A DNA stretch of 64,000 nucleotides from DATJIG01 sp050260515 (GTDB lineage: Bacteria; Pseudomonadota; Alphaproteobacteria; SMXQ01). The stretch is from assembly GCA_050260515.1 (NCBI GenBank), contig JBLNCI010000035.1, positions 19,539 through 83,538 of the forward strand, given 5' to 3'. Made by a program: the position numbers and the translations under genes. How positions within the stretch are numbered: the stretch's first letter is position 1; the number at the start of each line of letters is the position of its first letter. The notes beneath the pieces are model-generated. The model worked only from the letters and a program-made list of their open reading frames with translations. It searched no databases and had not been told where the DNA came from. Shown here in pieces: positions 25,641-34,784 of this stretch.

Positions 25641-26387
25641 ATGGCGGAACAGCCACATATCCTCGTCGTCGACGACGAGCCGCGAATCCGGACGATGCTG
25701 CGGCGGTACCTGACCGACGAGGGTTTTCGGGTCAGCGATGCCGCCGATGGGACAGCGATGCGGGCAATTCTGGAGAAGCAGCCCGCAGACCTCATCCTCC
25801 TCGACCTCATGATTCCCGGCGAGGACGGGTTCACGCTGGCGCGCTACATACGCCAGCGCTCCGAGACACCCATCATCATGCTCACCGGCAAGAACGACAT
25901 CGTCGACCGCGTCGCCGGCCTCGAGGCGGGGGCGGACGACTACATCCCGAAGCCGTTCCACCTGCGCGAGGTGCTCGCGCGCATTCGCACGGTCCTACGC
26001 CGCGCGCACACCACCTCACCGGCGGGGACCGCTGCGCCGGTGGCGGCCCCGCCGGCGACCTCCGGGGGAGACCGGCTCGCGTTCTCCGGATGGACTCTCG
26101 ATATCACCAAACGCGAGCTGTGCCAGGCCGACGGCACGGTGGTGCCACTGACTACCGCCGAATTCGAACTGTTGCGGGCGTTCGCCCAGAACGCGAACCG
26201 CGTGCTCAATCGCGACCAGCTCATGGACCTCGTGAAAGGCCGCGAATGGAACGCGGTCGATCGCACAATCGACACGCAGATCGTCCGGCTACGGAAGAAG
26301 CTCGAGCGCGATCCCGCGCATCCCGAGCTTATCAAGACCGTCCGCGGCGCAGGCTACATCCTCGCCTCGGCCGTGACGCGGGCCTGA
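25641..26387 (+). CDS. OmpR/PhoB family response regulator
   Basis: 248 residues. The N-terminal receiver has D11/D12 and phosphoacceptor D55 (LILLDLMIPGEDG), with the lysine in IPKPFHLREV. A Pro/Ala linker (about 125-150) leads to a C-terminal winged helix (LTTAEFELLRAFAQNANRVL ... TVRGAGYIL). ATG at 25641 was chosen; the upstream frame start lacks a receiver-like extension. It ends 3 nt from the convergent hybrid kinase stop, so it probably forms a pair with a kinase nearby, although tail-to-tail pairs are not the classic layout. Signal unknown. Confidence 0.93.
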   Translation: MAEQPHILVVDDEPRIRTMLRRYLTDEGFRVSDAADGTAMRAILEKQPADLILLDLMIPGEDGFTLARYIRQRSETPIIMLTGKNDIVDRVAGLEAGADDYIPKPFHLREVLARIRTVLRRAHTTSPAGTAAPVAAPPATSGGDRLAFSGWTLDITKRELCQADGTVVPLTTAEFELLRAFAQNANRVLNRDQLMDLVKGREWNAVDRTIDTQIVRLRKKLERDPAHPELIKTVRGAGYILASAVTRA

Positions 26388-26390
26388 CGG

Positions 26391-28469
26391 TCACTCCCCG
26401 ATCAGCGCACGCAGCTTGCGGGCGAGATCGGCGGTCCGGTACGGCTTTCCGAGCCAGTCGGCACCGGTCGTGAGCAAGCCGCCCTTGACGATTGCCGGCT
26501 CGGCGTAGCCCGACGTGAACAGCACCTTGACGTCCGGCTTCCTGGCCCGCACCGCGTGGGCAAGGTCGATACCCGTCATACCGCCGGGCATGACGACGTC
26601 CGTGAACAGGACGTCGATTTGTGACGCATGGTCGATCTTGTCGAGAGCGGCAGGGCCACTATCGGCCTCGATCACCTGATATCCGAGCTCCTGCAGGCGG
26701 CGTACGGACACGCGCCGCACCCGTTCATCGTCTTCGACAACGAGGATGGTCTCGCCGCGCCCGCCCGTCCGCATGGACGTCTCGTCGGTGTCGGCCGCGG
26801 AACCCGCAGCCTCCTGGGCGGCCGGCAGGTAAATGCGCACCGTCGTTCCGTGCCCCTCCTCGCTGTAGAGCTGGACGTGGCCGCCCGACTGCTTGACGAA
26901 GCCATACACCATGCTGAGCCCGAGGCCAGTGCCGGATCCGGCCCCTTTCGTGGTGAAGAACGGCTCGAACGCGCGCTCGCGCACTTCCGGCGACATGCCG
27001 TGCCCGGTGTCGGTGACCGCAAGCATCACATACCGGCCCGACCGCACCTCGGCGTGGGCCAGCGAATAGTCGTCGTCGAGCTCGACCGCGGCGGTCTCGA
27101 TGTACAGCGTGCCGCCGTCCCGCATCGCGTCGCGAGCGTTGATGGCGAGATTGAGCAGAGCGTTCTCGACCTGGCCGGGGTCGGCGGTCGTCAGCGGCAA
27201 CCTCGGCGCGAGCTTCGTCTCCACCCGGATCTGCTCGCCGAGGCTGCGGCGCAGCAGGTCGCCCATGCCGGCGACGAGCGCGCCGAGGTCAATCGGCTCG
27301 GGGCGGAGCGGCTGGCGCCGGCCAAACGCAAGCAGCCGGTTCGCGAGCTTGGCGCCGAGTTCCGCCGCCTCCTGCGCCTCGCGCAGAATCTCGCGATCGT
27401 CGCCCTCGCGGACCCGACTCTCCAGCATCTCGAGGTTGCCGGTGATCACCGTCAGCAGGTTATTGAAGTCGTGAGCGATGCCCCCGGTGAGCTGCCCGAC
27501 GGCCTCCATCTTCTGCGACTGCCGAAGCTCCTCCTCCATCTTCGCCCGCGCCGTGAGGTCGCGGATGAACCCGGTGAATATCCGGATCTCGCCGATATGA
27601 ACCTCGCCGACCGCGAGCTCCATCGGAAACACGCTGCCGTCCTTGCGCATGGCCTCGACCTTCCGGCCGATGCCGATGATCCGCCGCTCCCCGGTAAGCA
27701 GATAGCGCTCGAGGTATCCGTCGTGGGCCTCGCGGTGCGGCGAGGGCATCAGCATGCTGACGTTGCGGCCGATCACCTCGCCCGCCGAATAGCCGAACAA
27801 TCGTTCGGCCGCGACGCTGAACGACTGGACGATGCCCTTTTCGTCGATGGTGATGATCGCGTCGGGCGCCGTCGCGATGATCGAGCTGAGACGCGCCTCG
27901 CGCTCGCGTAGCGCTTCTTCCGCCTGCTGCCGCTCGGTGATGTCCTGGGCGACGGCGATGACGCCAATCGGCAGTCCCCTGGGCCCGAGCAGGCGTGTGG
28001 CGTTCCACAGCAGCACGCGCTCGCTGCCGTCCGGCCGGCGCACGCGTCCCTCGCAGCTCCGCGCCGCGCGTCCGGCGAGCACCTGGCGGAAGTGGGCCCG
28101 TGTGAGGCCGCCGCGCCCCTCGGGATCGAGCACCGCGAAGTAATCGCCGCCGATGAGCGTCCGTCGCGGACGGCCGTAAAGCTGCTCGCCCTCGGAGTTG
28201 ATGTCGAGAACGACGAGCTCTGGCGACAGCAGGAGGATGGGCGCGGCGGCGGTCTGGACGAGCGAGCTGAACCGCGCCTCGCTGCGCTTGAGCTCGACGC
28301 GCAGCGCGGCGACCACGTCGTCCGGCATGTTGACGCGGCGCGGCTGTTTCGGCGCGGCAGCTTTGACCGCTTTCTTGGGTCTCTTCTTTAAAGCGGCAGG
28401 CCGCCCCACCGGCTTCCGGGTTGCTGCCTTGTCCTTGCGACCGTCGCGCTTTGCCGTCTTCCGCACCAT
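26391..28469 (-). CDS. PAS-PAS hybrid sensor histidine kinase with FixL-like PAS
   Basis: 692 residues, no membrane helix. Order: Lys/Arg-rich N-terminus (1-45), PAS1 (about 62-178), PAS2 (about 192-306), dimerisation/phosphoacceptor H333 (IAHDFNN), ATPase with N-box N444 and DTGHGM (487-492), and a C-terminal receiver with D624 and K675. PAS2 contains HDGYLERY (H249) and IIGIGR (R269), which align with the haem-ligand histidine and the oxygen-sensing arginine regions of FixL. Many non-haem PAS domains share parts of this pattern, so haem binding is a hypothesis. Convergent with the OmpR-type regulator; the cluster also has a FixK-like regulator. Confidence 0.92.
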   Translation of the reverse strand: MVRKTAKRDGRKDKAATRKPVGRPAALKKRPKKAVKAAAPKQPRRVNMPDDVVAALRVELKRSEARFSSLVQTAAAPILLLSPELVVLDINSEGEQLYGRPRRTLIGGDYFAVLDPEGRGGLTRAHFRQVLAGRAARSCEGRVRRPDGSERVLLWNATRLLGPRGLPIGVIAVAQDITERQQAEEALREREARLSSIIATAPDAIITIDEKGIVQSFSVAAERLFGYSAGEVIGRNVSMLMPSPHREAHDGYLERYLLTGERRIIGIGRKVEAMRKDGSVFPMELAVGEVHIGEIRIFTGFIRDLTARAKMEEELRQSQKMEAVGQLTGGIAHDFNNLLTVITGNLEMLESRVREGDDREILREAQEAAELGAKLANRLLAFGRRQPLRPEPIDLGALVAGMGDLLRRSLGEQIRVETKLAPRLPLTTADPGQVENALLNLAINARDAMRDGGTLYIETAAVELDDDYSLAHAEVRSGRYVMLAVTDTGHGMSPEVRERAFEPFFTTKGAGSGTGLGLSMVYGFVKQSGGHVQLYSEEGHGTTVRIYLPAAQEAAGSAADTDETSMRTGGRGETILVVEDDERVRRVSVRRLQELGYQVIEADSGPAALDKIDHASQIDVLFTDVVMPGGMTGIDLAHAVRARKPDVKVLFTSGYAEPAIVKGGLLTTGADWLGKPYRTADLARKLRALIGE

Positions 28470-28642
28470 CCGCCTCTCCCGTTGCGCGGGGGCAGAGTAG
28501 CAAGCTGCGATAACCTGTCCAACCCGAAGCGCCCGTCACCCGAGTGGTCGCACAGGATCGCGGCGGCTGCCCATACGTATGGCGCGCCGCATGGATCCGA
28601 AAGCTTTGCCCGAGGGGCGCGCCCGCTCTATTGTTCCGAGCC

Positions 28643-29896
28643 ATGTCCACCGCGACCGTCGCCGTCGATTCCGAAACGCCCCTCTTCCGCATTGCGGCGT
28701 TCCGACACCTCTTCTCGATCCGGATTGCCTCGACCACCTCGAACCAGATGATGGGCGTGGTCGTGGGGTGGCAGATCTACGAAATCACGAACAGCGCGTT
28801 CGCGCTCGGCATGATCGGCTTGGTGCAGTTCGCGGCCCCGCTCCTGCTGAACCTCGTCGCCGGCGAGATCGCCGACCGCTACGACCGCCGCTTCATCGTC
28901 CGCTGCTGTTACGCCGTTCAGACGGTCGTCATGTTCTGTCTGCTCGGGCTCACGCTGCTTCCGGCTCCTCCGGTCCCGGCGTTCTACGCTCTACTGCTGC
29001 TGAACTCGTTCGCGCGCACCTTCGAAGGGCCGACGTTGCAGTCGCTGGTGACCACCCTCGTGCCGAGCGAGATGCTGAGCCGCGCCATCGCCGCGTATGC
29101 GTCTTCCGGACGTATCGCGATGCTCTCGGGGCCGATGATCGGCGGCTTCGTCTACGAGTTCGGTGCGGCCACTGACTACCTCTCGTGTCTGGTCCTGATC
29201 TCGATCGCCGCCATCTCCAGCTTCCTCTTGCCGCAGCCCAAATCGCGGGGAGCGATCAAGGGGAGGGCCAGCCTCCGTACCCTGCTCGCCGGCTATGCCT
29301 TCATCTGGAGCACTCCGGTGCTCCTCGGAGTGTTATCGCTGGACCTCTTGGCCACCTTCTTCGGCGGCCTGACGGCACTGCTGCCGATCTTCGCGCGCGA
29401 TATCCTGCACATCGATGCTTGGGGCTTCGGCATCCTGCGCAGCGCCCCGTCGATCGGCGCGCTCACGATGGGAATCATCCTCGCGCATTACCCGATCACG
29501 CGTCATGCCGGGAAGGTGATCCTCGGCGGTGTCGCGCTCTACGGTCTCGGCACCATCCTGTTCGCGCTGTCGCGCAACGCGTATCTGTCGGTCTTCTGCC
29601 TGTTCCTGGTCGGCTTCGGCGACGTGTTCAGCCAGGTGATCCGCCACACGCTGGTGCAGACGCGAACCCCTGACGAGATGCGCGGGCGCGTCTCGGCCGT
29701 CGGCAGTCTGTCGGTCAGCATCGGGAGCCAGCTCGGGCAGTTCGAGGCGGGCATGGCGGCGACCATCCTCGGCTCGGTCGTGGGCGCCGCGATCTTCGGC
29801 GGCGCGGCGGTGCTCGCCATTGTCGGCGCCTGGGCGTTGCTGTTTCCCGAGCTCCGCAAGGTCGAGCGGCCGGACCAGCCGCCCACGGCCGCGTAG
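28643..29896 (+). CDS. MFS transporter (EntS/MFS_3-like exporter)
   Basis: 417 residues with about 12 hydrophobic helices and the loop motif GEIADRYDRRFIV between helices 2 and 3. The pattern (IRIASTTSNQMMGVVVGWQIYEIT) resembles MFS_3/enterobactin-exporter-like proteins. ATG at 28643 follows the upstream frame start at 28544, which would add a non-conserved leader. It is divergent from the hybrid kinase and convergent with the binding protein at 29903. Substrate unknown; efflux of a catabolite or siderophore is possible. Confidence 0.88.
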   Translation: MSTATVAVDSETPLFRIAAFRHLFSIRIASTTSNQMMGVVVGWQIYEITNSAFALGMIGLVQFAAPLLLNLVAGEIADRYDRRFIVRCCYAVQTVVMFCLLGLTLLPAPPVPAFYALLLLNSFARTFEGPTLQSLVTTLVPSEMLSRAIAAYASSGRIAMLSGPMIGGFVYEFGAATDYLSCLVLISIAAISSFLLPQPKSRGAIKGRASLRTLLAGYAFIWSTPVLLGVLSLDLLATFFGGLTALLPIFARDILHIDAWGFGILRSAPSIGALTMGIILAHYPITRHAGKVILGGVALYGLGTILFALSRNAYLSVFCLFLVGFGDVFSQVIRHTLVQTRTPDEMRGRVSAVGSLSVSIGSQLGQFEAGMAATILGSVVGAAIFGGAAVLAIVGAWALLFPELRKVERPDQPPTAA

Positions 29897-29902
29897 CGCC
29901 GG

Positions 29903-31261
29903 CTACTGGCAGTCGATCCGGATCGCGTCCTGCTTGTCGCCGGCGTAGGTGATCTCGCAGCGCTGTCCGGCGACAAGTTCGCCGACTTCGGCCGGCGCTC
30001 CGGCCACGGCAATGCGCGTCGTGTCCTCGGTGACACGGGCGCTCTGGGCGGCGCCGTCGACGTCGAATCCGACGGACGACTTCCCGACCTGCGTCAGCGT
30101 CGTCGTCACGACCTGCAGCTTCTTGCCCTTGCCCTCGTACCAGAGGGGGTTCCAGACCTTGAGCAGGTTGTCGAGATCGCGCTCGAGCAGCTCGGGGTCG
30201 AGAAAAGCGACCGGCCGCCCCATGATCTCGTCCGGGAAAGCCAGGAACTCGCGACGCTGGAGATCCTTGTGCACCGGCGGCGCGAGGTCGGCGCCGTATT
30301 GGGCGACCTGCCCCTCCTTTGAGAGGAACCAGTTTACGAACATCAGCGCGGCGTTCTTGTTGCCTCCCTTCATGACGATCAGCTCCGATATCGTCAGCGG
30401 CACCGGCGTCGGGCAATGCCAGCTCAGCGGCGCGCCCTTGTCGATCAACTGCTGCGTCCGGTACTCGGCCGCGGGCAACGCAACGTCGAACTCGCCCGCG
30501 ATGGCTAGCTCGATCAACGCGTTCATGCCTTCGTTGCGGAGCTGCGGCTTCGCCACCGCAAACAGCTTCTCCGTATAGCTCTTGATCCAGGCCTCGCCCT
30601 TGACGTCCCACATCGGCAGCAGCCACAGGTTCGGACGGTTACCCATGCCGATGTGACCGCCCCGCAGCCGTGGATTCTCGATCAGGTCGTCCCATGTCTT
30701 GGGAAGCTGCGACTTGGCGATGCGGTCTGTGTTGTAGGACATGCACCAGTAGCGCAGGCGCTGGCCGATCCACCACCCGTCCTTCTGCTGCATCTCGGGC
30801 GGAACGTTCCTGCGATTGGGAACGGCCGCGAGGTTCTCGATCGCGCCGGCATCCTTGAACAGCGTGTACTCGGCGCCGATACCGGTGACTACGTCGGTGA
30901 TGACCCGTCCCGACTTGAAGGCGACCAGGGGCTTCGTCACGCGGTCGAACCGCGTGCCCCGCGAGTAGCGCGGCGTAATGTAGGGATAGCGCTCGCGGAA
31001 CGGCCGGATGAAGACGTCGAACTGACCGGGATCCCAGGTACCTGCGATGCGCAGCGTCTTCTCGCGCCTTGCCCCCTCGATCCACTCGGACGGCATGTTG
31101 AGCTCGTCCTCGACACCGTCGAGCAGAGCCGGATCGAGCTTCATATCCGCAAGGATCTTCTGCGTCGCCTTCGGCAGATCAGCGGCGGCGACCGGCGATC
31201 CCGCCAGCATCGCGGCCGACAGCAGGACCGCCGCAGTACGCCATCGAAACAGCAATACCAT
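29903..31261 (-). CDS. Periplasmic ABC substrate-binding protein with extra C-terminal domain
   Basis: 452 residues, about 60-70 longer than its relatives at 12215 (391) and 22914 (380). Signal peptide MVLLFRWRTAAVLLSAAMLA, cleavage near 25; mature start ADLPKATQKILADMKLDPA. The normal lobe ends near LWYEGKGKK. It is followed by an added segment of about 70 residues with two cysteines (RCEITYAGDKQDAIRIDC) that looks like a small beta domain, possibly disulfide-closed. Last gene of the six-gene operon starting at 36005. Ligand unknown. Confidence 0.88.
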   Translation of the reverse strand: MVLLFRWRTAAVLLSAAMLAGSPVAAADLPKATQKILADMKLDPALLDGVEDELNMPSEWIEGARREKTLRIAGTWDPGQFDVFIRPFRERYPYITPRYSRGTRFDRVTKPLVAFKSGRVITDVVTGIGAEYTLFKDAGAIENLAAVPNRRNVPPEMQQKDGWWIGQRLRYWCMSYNTDRIAKSQLPKTWDDLIENPRLRGGHIGMGNRPNLWLLPMWDVKGEAWIKSYTEKLFAVAKPQLRNEGMNALIELAIAGEFDVALPAAEYRTQQLIDKGAPLSWHCPTPVPLTISELIVMKGGNKNAALMFVNWFLSKEGQVAQYGADLAPPVHKDLQRREFLAFPDEIMGRPVAFLDPELLERDLDNLLKVWNPLWYEGKGKKLQVVTTTLTQVGKSSVGFDVDGAAQSARVTEDTTRIAVAGAPAEVGELVAGQRCEITYAGDKQDAIRIDCQ

Positions 31262-31282
31262 TGCCTGCCCCTCCCCAGACCG

Positions 31283-32515
31283 CTAGCCCGAGACCGCAAG
31301 GTCGTGCGGACGCGTTCCCAGCCGGCGCGCGCCCGTCGCGGTGACCATGACGGTGTCGCCCCAGGTGCAGAGCGAGGTCCCATCGGCAGTGGCGACCGAC
31401 GGTTTAAACACAAAGGTCATGTTGGCCTTGAGCTGATAGGCGAGCTGGCGCGGATCGCGCGCCGCCCCGGTGATGATCGGACCGTCGTCGCCGGCGCCCT
31501 TGCCATGCATGGTCAGCTTCGCCTTCGCGCCCACGGCGGGACCGCTCTTCGGCGCGACGCGCGCGACGACCTGCTGAGTCAGCTCCGACAGCGAACCGAG
31601 CGTCGCTCCCGGCCGGATCGCCGCCAGCACCTCGTTGAACACGTCGCGCTGCACCTTGATCAGCTCGAGGTGCACAGGGTGCGCCTCCTCGACGAAGACG
31701 GGCTGCACGCATTGGGCCTGATAGCCGATCCAGCACGCCTCGAGCTCGTTGATGATGAGATCGCCGCGCTCCAGCTTGCGGAACGTCGGCCGCGTCAGCG
31801 TGCGCACGACGTTGGGACCGGATATCCAGTTGCAGTGGATCGGCGCCTCGGATCCGTTCCTGAGCAGGCCGTACTGCGTCGCCGCCCAGACCTCCCAATC
31901 CACCGCGCCGGCCCGCGCGGCCGCGACCTCGGCCTCGTAGCCTTTTTCGATGATCTGCACCGCCTTGGTGAGGCAGGCGACCTCCTCGTCACTCTTCACG
32001 TCGCGGACCGTCGTGAGGACGTCGGTCGCGTCGACGAGCTCGGAATCGGGAAACGCCTCGCGGATCCGCTTCCACATGCCGTGGACGATCAGGCCCTCGG
32101 CCGACCGGGTTCCAGGGATCTCGCCGAGGCCGGTGATCCCGATGCGCGGCTTCCGGAGCCCGAGCTCCTGGATCCGCTCCACCGCGACCTTGCCGTAGGC
32201 GCGCCTCGCCTCGCGTACGTCCTTGGTCCAGTTCTGCACCCGCGGCGTCCAGCGCGGAACCGCGGAGGTCGCGATCGCCGTCACCTCGCCTTCGAGCGGA
32301 AACACCGCTGCGATGTCCGCGTCGCCGCCGCCGCCGCAATGGGTCAGGTACCGGGAGTCCGCCTGGTAATCCATCGAGTGGCCGGTGTTGTACGGCGTGA
32401 CGATGACGTCGATGCCACGTTCGGCCATCAACGCCCGAACCGCTTTCCAGCGGCGGTCGCGCTCGGCGAGGGAGAAGCGCGGAAGCGGGTACGGATCGTT
32501 GTCGGTGTCCATCAT
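31283..32515 (-). CDS. M24 (creatinase/aminopeptidase P-like) protein with altered metal site
   Basis: 410 residues: N-terminal creatinase-type domain and C-terminal pita-bread fold. In metal-dependent M24 enzymes the ligands are D, D, H, E, E. Here the matching segments read LIINELEACWIGYQAQCVQP (E and Q where two Asp are expected), MHGKGAGDDGPII, and NMTFVFKPSVAT (K where Glu is expected). Most ligands appear lost, so it is more likely a creatinase-like, metal-independent C-N hydrolase or a non-peptidase. ATG at 32515 overlaps the VOC gene stop (ATGA). Paralogue at 34785. Reaction unknown. Confidence 0.87.
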   Translation of the reverse strand: MMDTDNDPYPLPRFSLAERDRRWKAVRALMAERGIDVIVTPYNTGHSMDYQADSRYLTHCGGGGDADIAAVFPLEGEVTAIATSAVPRWTPRVQNWTKDVREARRAYGKVAVERIQELGLRKPRIGITGLGEIPGTRSAEGLIVHGMWKRIREAFPDSELVDATDVLTTVRDVKSDEEVACLTKAVQIIEKGYEAEVAAARAGAVDWEVWAATQYGLLRNGSEAPIHCNWISGPNVVRTLTRPTFRKLERGDLIINELEACWIGYQAQCVQPVFVEEAHPVHLELIKVQRDVFNEVLAAIRPGATLGSLSELTQQVVARVAPKSGPAVGAKAKLTMHGKGAGDDGPIITGAARDPRQLAYQLKANMTFVFKPSVATADGTSLCTWGDTVMVTATGARRLGTRPHDLAVSG

Positions 32516-33453
32516 GGTCCTCGGGGCGCGCACAGCTCGATGAAATTGCCGCATGGATCGCGGAAGTGGAGCGATGCGGCCATCAGCGATCGTGACCCGT
32601 GCTCGATCGGCCCCTCGAGGGCGACCCGCGCATCGGCGAGCAGCGCCGCGGCGCGATCGAGCTCGGGGCGATCGACGGCAAAGCCGGTGCGTGGCGACCC
32701 GAACGCCAGGTGGGGCGGCGGCTCCTGCTCGTGGGAATTCGCAAGATAGATGCCGAAGGTCGATGCGCCCGTGCGCAGGTACATCTGCATGTTGGGCCGA
32801 GGGACGCGGCGCCCCTGTCCCGGCTTACCGCCTGGGATGTCGCGATAGCGCTCGTCCCAGCGCCGGGTCCCGGGAGCCATGTCGTCGCGCCCCTCGCCCC
32901 AGGCGCGCGCCCGCACGTAATCCTCGGTGTTGACGCCGACCCGGTGATCCACCGGAAGGCCGAGGAGCCCGCAATAGAAGTCCTCCGCCCATTCCATGTC
33001 GGAGGCAAGCACCGCGACGTGATCGAGTCCGCAGACACCGGGCCCGACGGTGGTCTCCCGGCGCACCAGTTGAATGCGGTTGCCGTCAGGATCGACGAAG
33101 TAGCAGTTGTCGTCGCGCTCGGCCGGCCGGTCCTCGTGGTAGCGCTGGACCGGGACCGTGGCCGCCGTCAGTCCATTGACGATGCCCGTGATCGCGACAG
33201 GCGACGCGGCATACGCCTGATGGACGCCCGTCCCGGCAAACGTGCGCGGCGCCTTAACTTCCTTGAGCACGAGCCACTGTCCGGGTGAGCACGCCAGGCA
33301 CATCTCGCCGTCGACCGGCCACGCCGCCGCCGAGGCGCGCAAGCCGAGCCGCTCGGCATAGAACGAACGGGCGCGATCGAGATTGGCCACCTCGATCACC
33401 ACGTGCGAGAGAGCGCGGATCGCAATCCGCGCCGGGAGCTCGGGCTTGTTCAA
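32512..33453 (-). CDS. Two-domain VOC protein, extradiol-dioxygenase-like
   Basis: 313 residues made of two vicinal-oxygen-chelate units (about 1-135 and 140-313), the size and layout of type I extradiol ring-cleavage dioxygenases. In the C-terminal unit a 2-His-1-carboxylate iron site can be proposed: H145 (CGLDHVAVL), H248 (PPPHLAFGSP) and E307 (GNFIELC). The N-terminal unit is degenerate (Q128 in the Glu position), as in true extradiol enzymes. This fits cleavage of a catechol-like intermediate (inference). It overlaps both neighbours by ATGA. Confidence 0.83.
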   Translation of the reverse strand: MNKPELPARIAIRALSHVVIEVANLDRARSFYAERLGLRASAAAWPVDGEMCLACSPGQWLVLKEVKAPRTFAGTGVHQAYAASPVAITGIVNGLTAATVPVQRYHEDRPAERDDNCYFVDPDGNRIQLVRRETTVGPGVCGLDHVAVLASDMEWAEDFYCGLLGLPVDHRVGVNTEDYVRARAWGEGRDDMAPGTRRWDERYRDIPGGKPGQGRRVPRPNMQMYLRTGASTFGIYLANSHEQEPPPHLAFGSPRTGFAVDRPELDRAAALLADARVALEGPIEHGSRSLMAASLHFRDPCGNFIELCAPRGP

Positions 33454-33926
33454 CCGCCGCCCCCGTGTCCGAGCGGCTGCACCTCGTTGTAGGAAACCGC
33501 CTCGTCGCGGCGCCAGAGCACCTCGAGGAAGTTCCCGGTCGGGTCGCGGAAGTACACGGATTCCCCGAACGGTCCCCGGTCTGGGTGCGTCACCGGGCCC
33601 TCGAACGGCACGCCGTGACGCCGGAGCGAGTCGAGCAATGCCGGAAACTTCGCGCGCGGGATGCAGAATGCGTGCCGCACGCGGTTCTCGCCGCGCAAGC
33701 GGTCGAGCGGCGGCACGTTCATCCAGTCCTCGCTCAGCATGATGGCGAAGAGGTAGTCGCCCAGCATCAGCGAGGTATGGACCGAGCGGCCGCGCAGCGC
33801 GTCCTGGGTCTTGAAATTGACCCGGCTGTGGACGACCGCGCCGAGGACGCCGCAGTAGAACTCCTCGGCCGCCTTGAGGTCGTGGACGCAGATGCCGCTG
33901 TGGGAAATGCTCTCGACGTGGGCCAT
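33450..33926 (-). CDS. Single-domain VOC (glyoxalase/dioxygenase fold) protein
   Basis: 158 residues. Possible metal ligands are H9 (ESISHSGICV), H85 (NRVRHAFCI) and E135 (GNFLEVLW), the usual H/H/E trio. Ends with a Gly-rich tail (LGHGGGG). Could be a glyoxalase-like isomerase, a small extradiol dioxygenase or a binding subunit. It starts 2 nt after the VOC-Rieske gene and overlaps the next VOC gene by ATGA, so it is part of a tightly coupled operon. Confidence 0.85.
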   Translation of the reverse strand: MAHVESISHSGICVHDLKAAEEFYCGVLGAVVHSRVNFKTQDALRGRSVHTSLMLGDYLFAIMLSEDWMNVPPLDRLRGENRVRHAFCIPRAKFPALLDSLRRHGVPFEGPVTHPDRGPFGESVYFRDPTGNFLEVLWRRDEAVSYNEVQPLGHGGGG

Positions 33927-33928
33927 TG

Positions 33929-34774
33929 CTACGCCTCCACTTTCGCTGCGGGCTCCATGATGGTGAGTCCCTCGGCGCGGAACGCGGCGCCCGGTTCGGC
34001 GGGCACCGCCTGCGAGGAGTCGTAGTCGTCGCGGGCGTAGAACCGGTCCGTGTCGACGGAGATCGTGCCGTCCGCCGCGATGCTGACCGGGTGCAGCCGC
34101 ATCGGCGCGCAGCCCATGCGCCCGACGTAGCAGCCGGTCTGGTCGAACTTCGCGCCGTGGAACGGACAGTAGAAGTGCCAACTCTCCTTCTGCCACACCG
34201 TCGCGCCGTTCTTGTGGGTGCACCACACAGAGATGGCGAGGAAGCCGTCGTCGTTGCGCACCAGGAAGAAGCGCCCCTTGCCGTTGCGCGTGACGCTGCC
34301 GACCGGGAATTCGTCCATCTTGCCGAGCGTCACCACCCCCGCGCCAGAGGGCAGGATGTCGGTCGATTCCTCGCCGAAAGCCTGAATCTGAAAGCGGTTT
34401 CCGTCGGGATCCAGGATGTCCATGTTGTACTCGCCGACGGAGCGGAATGTCTGGCGCGGATCGATGCCGGTCTCGTAGCCGTGGGCCTCGAGGCGGTCGC
34501 GGGCCGCCTTGAACTGGTCGATCGTGAGCAGCCATGCGTGGTGGATTGAGCCACCCGAGGCCGGATACGGCGGAACCTTGTCCACCTCGACCAGCAGGAC
34601 GCGTTGTCGCGTGTTCATGGCCAGCAGCGAGTTGGGCCGGTTGTCGGCGACGAGGTTGCGGCCGAGCACCTCGAGACCGATCACGTCGCGATAGAACGCC
34701 TCGGATTTATCGAGGCTCGACACCTCGATGGTGAGGTGACTGAAGGCGAGCGGTGTGTGCCCCTGGGCTTCCAT
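33929..34774 (-). CDS. VOC-Rieske ferredoxin fusion protein
   Basis: 281 residues with two parts. Residues 1-135 are a VOC domain (FSHLTIEVSSLDKSEAFY; LDPDGNRFQIQAF). Residues about 145-245 are a Rieske [2Fe-2S] domain with C185-x-H187 and C203-x2-H206 (VWCTHKNG ... CPFHGAKF). The Rieske part has no mononuclear iron domain after it, so it looks like an electron-transfer unit. The VOC part lacks the usual terminal Glu (Q129). The fusion suggests direct electron delivery to, or redox sensing by, a VOC enzyme, perhaps one of the two VOC proteins next door (inference). Unusual architecture. Confidence 0.85.
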   Translation of the reverse strand: MEAQGHTPLAFSHLTIEVSSLDKSEAFYRDVIGLEVLGRNLVADNRPNSLLAMNTRQRVLLVEVDKVPPYPASGGSIHHAWLLTIDQFKAARDRLEAHGYETGIDPRQTFRSVGEYNMDILDPDGNRFQIQAFGEESTDILPSGAGVVTLGKMDEFPVGSVTRNGKGRFFLVRNDDGFLAISVWCTHKNGATVWQKESWHFYCPFHGAKFDQTGCYVGRMGCAPMRLHPVSIAADGTISVDTDRFYARDDYDSSQAVPAEPGAAFRAEGLTIMEPAAKVEA

Positions 34775-34784
34775 TCGTCCCTCC

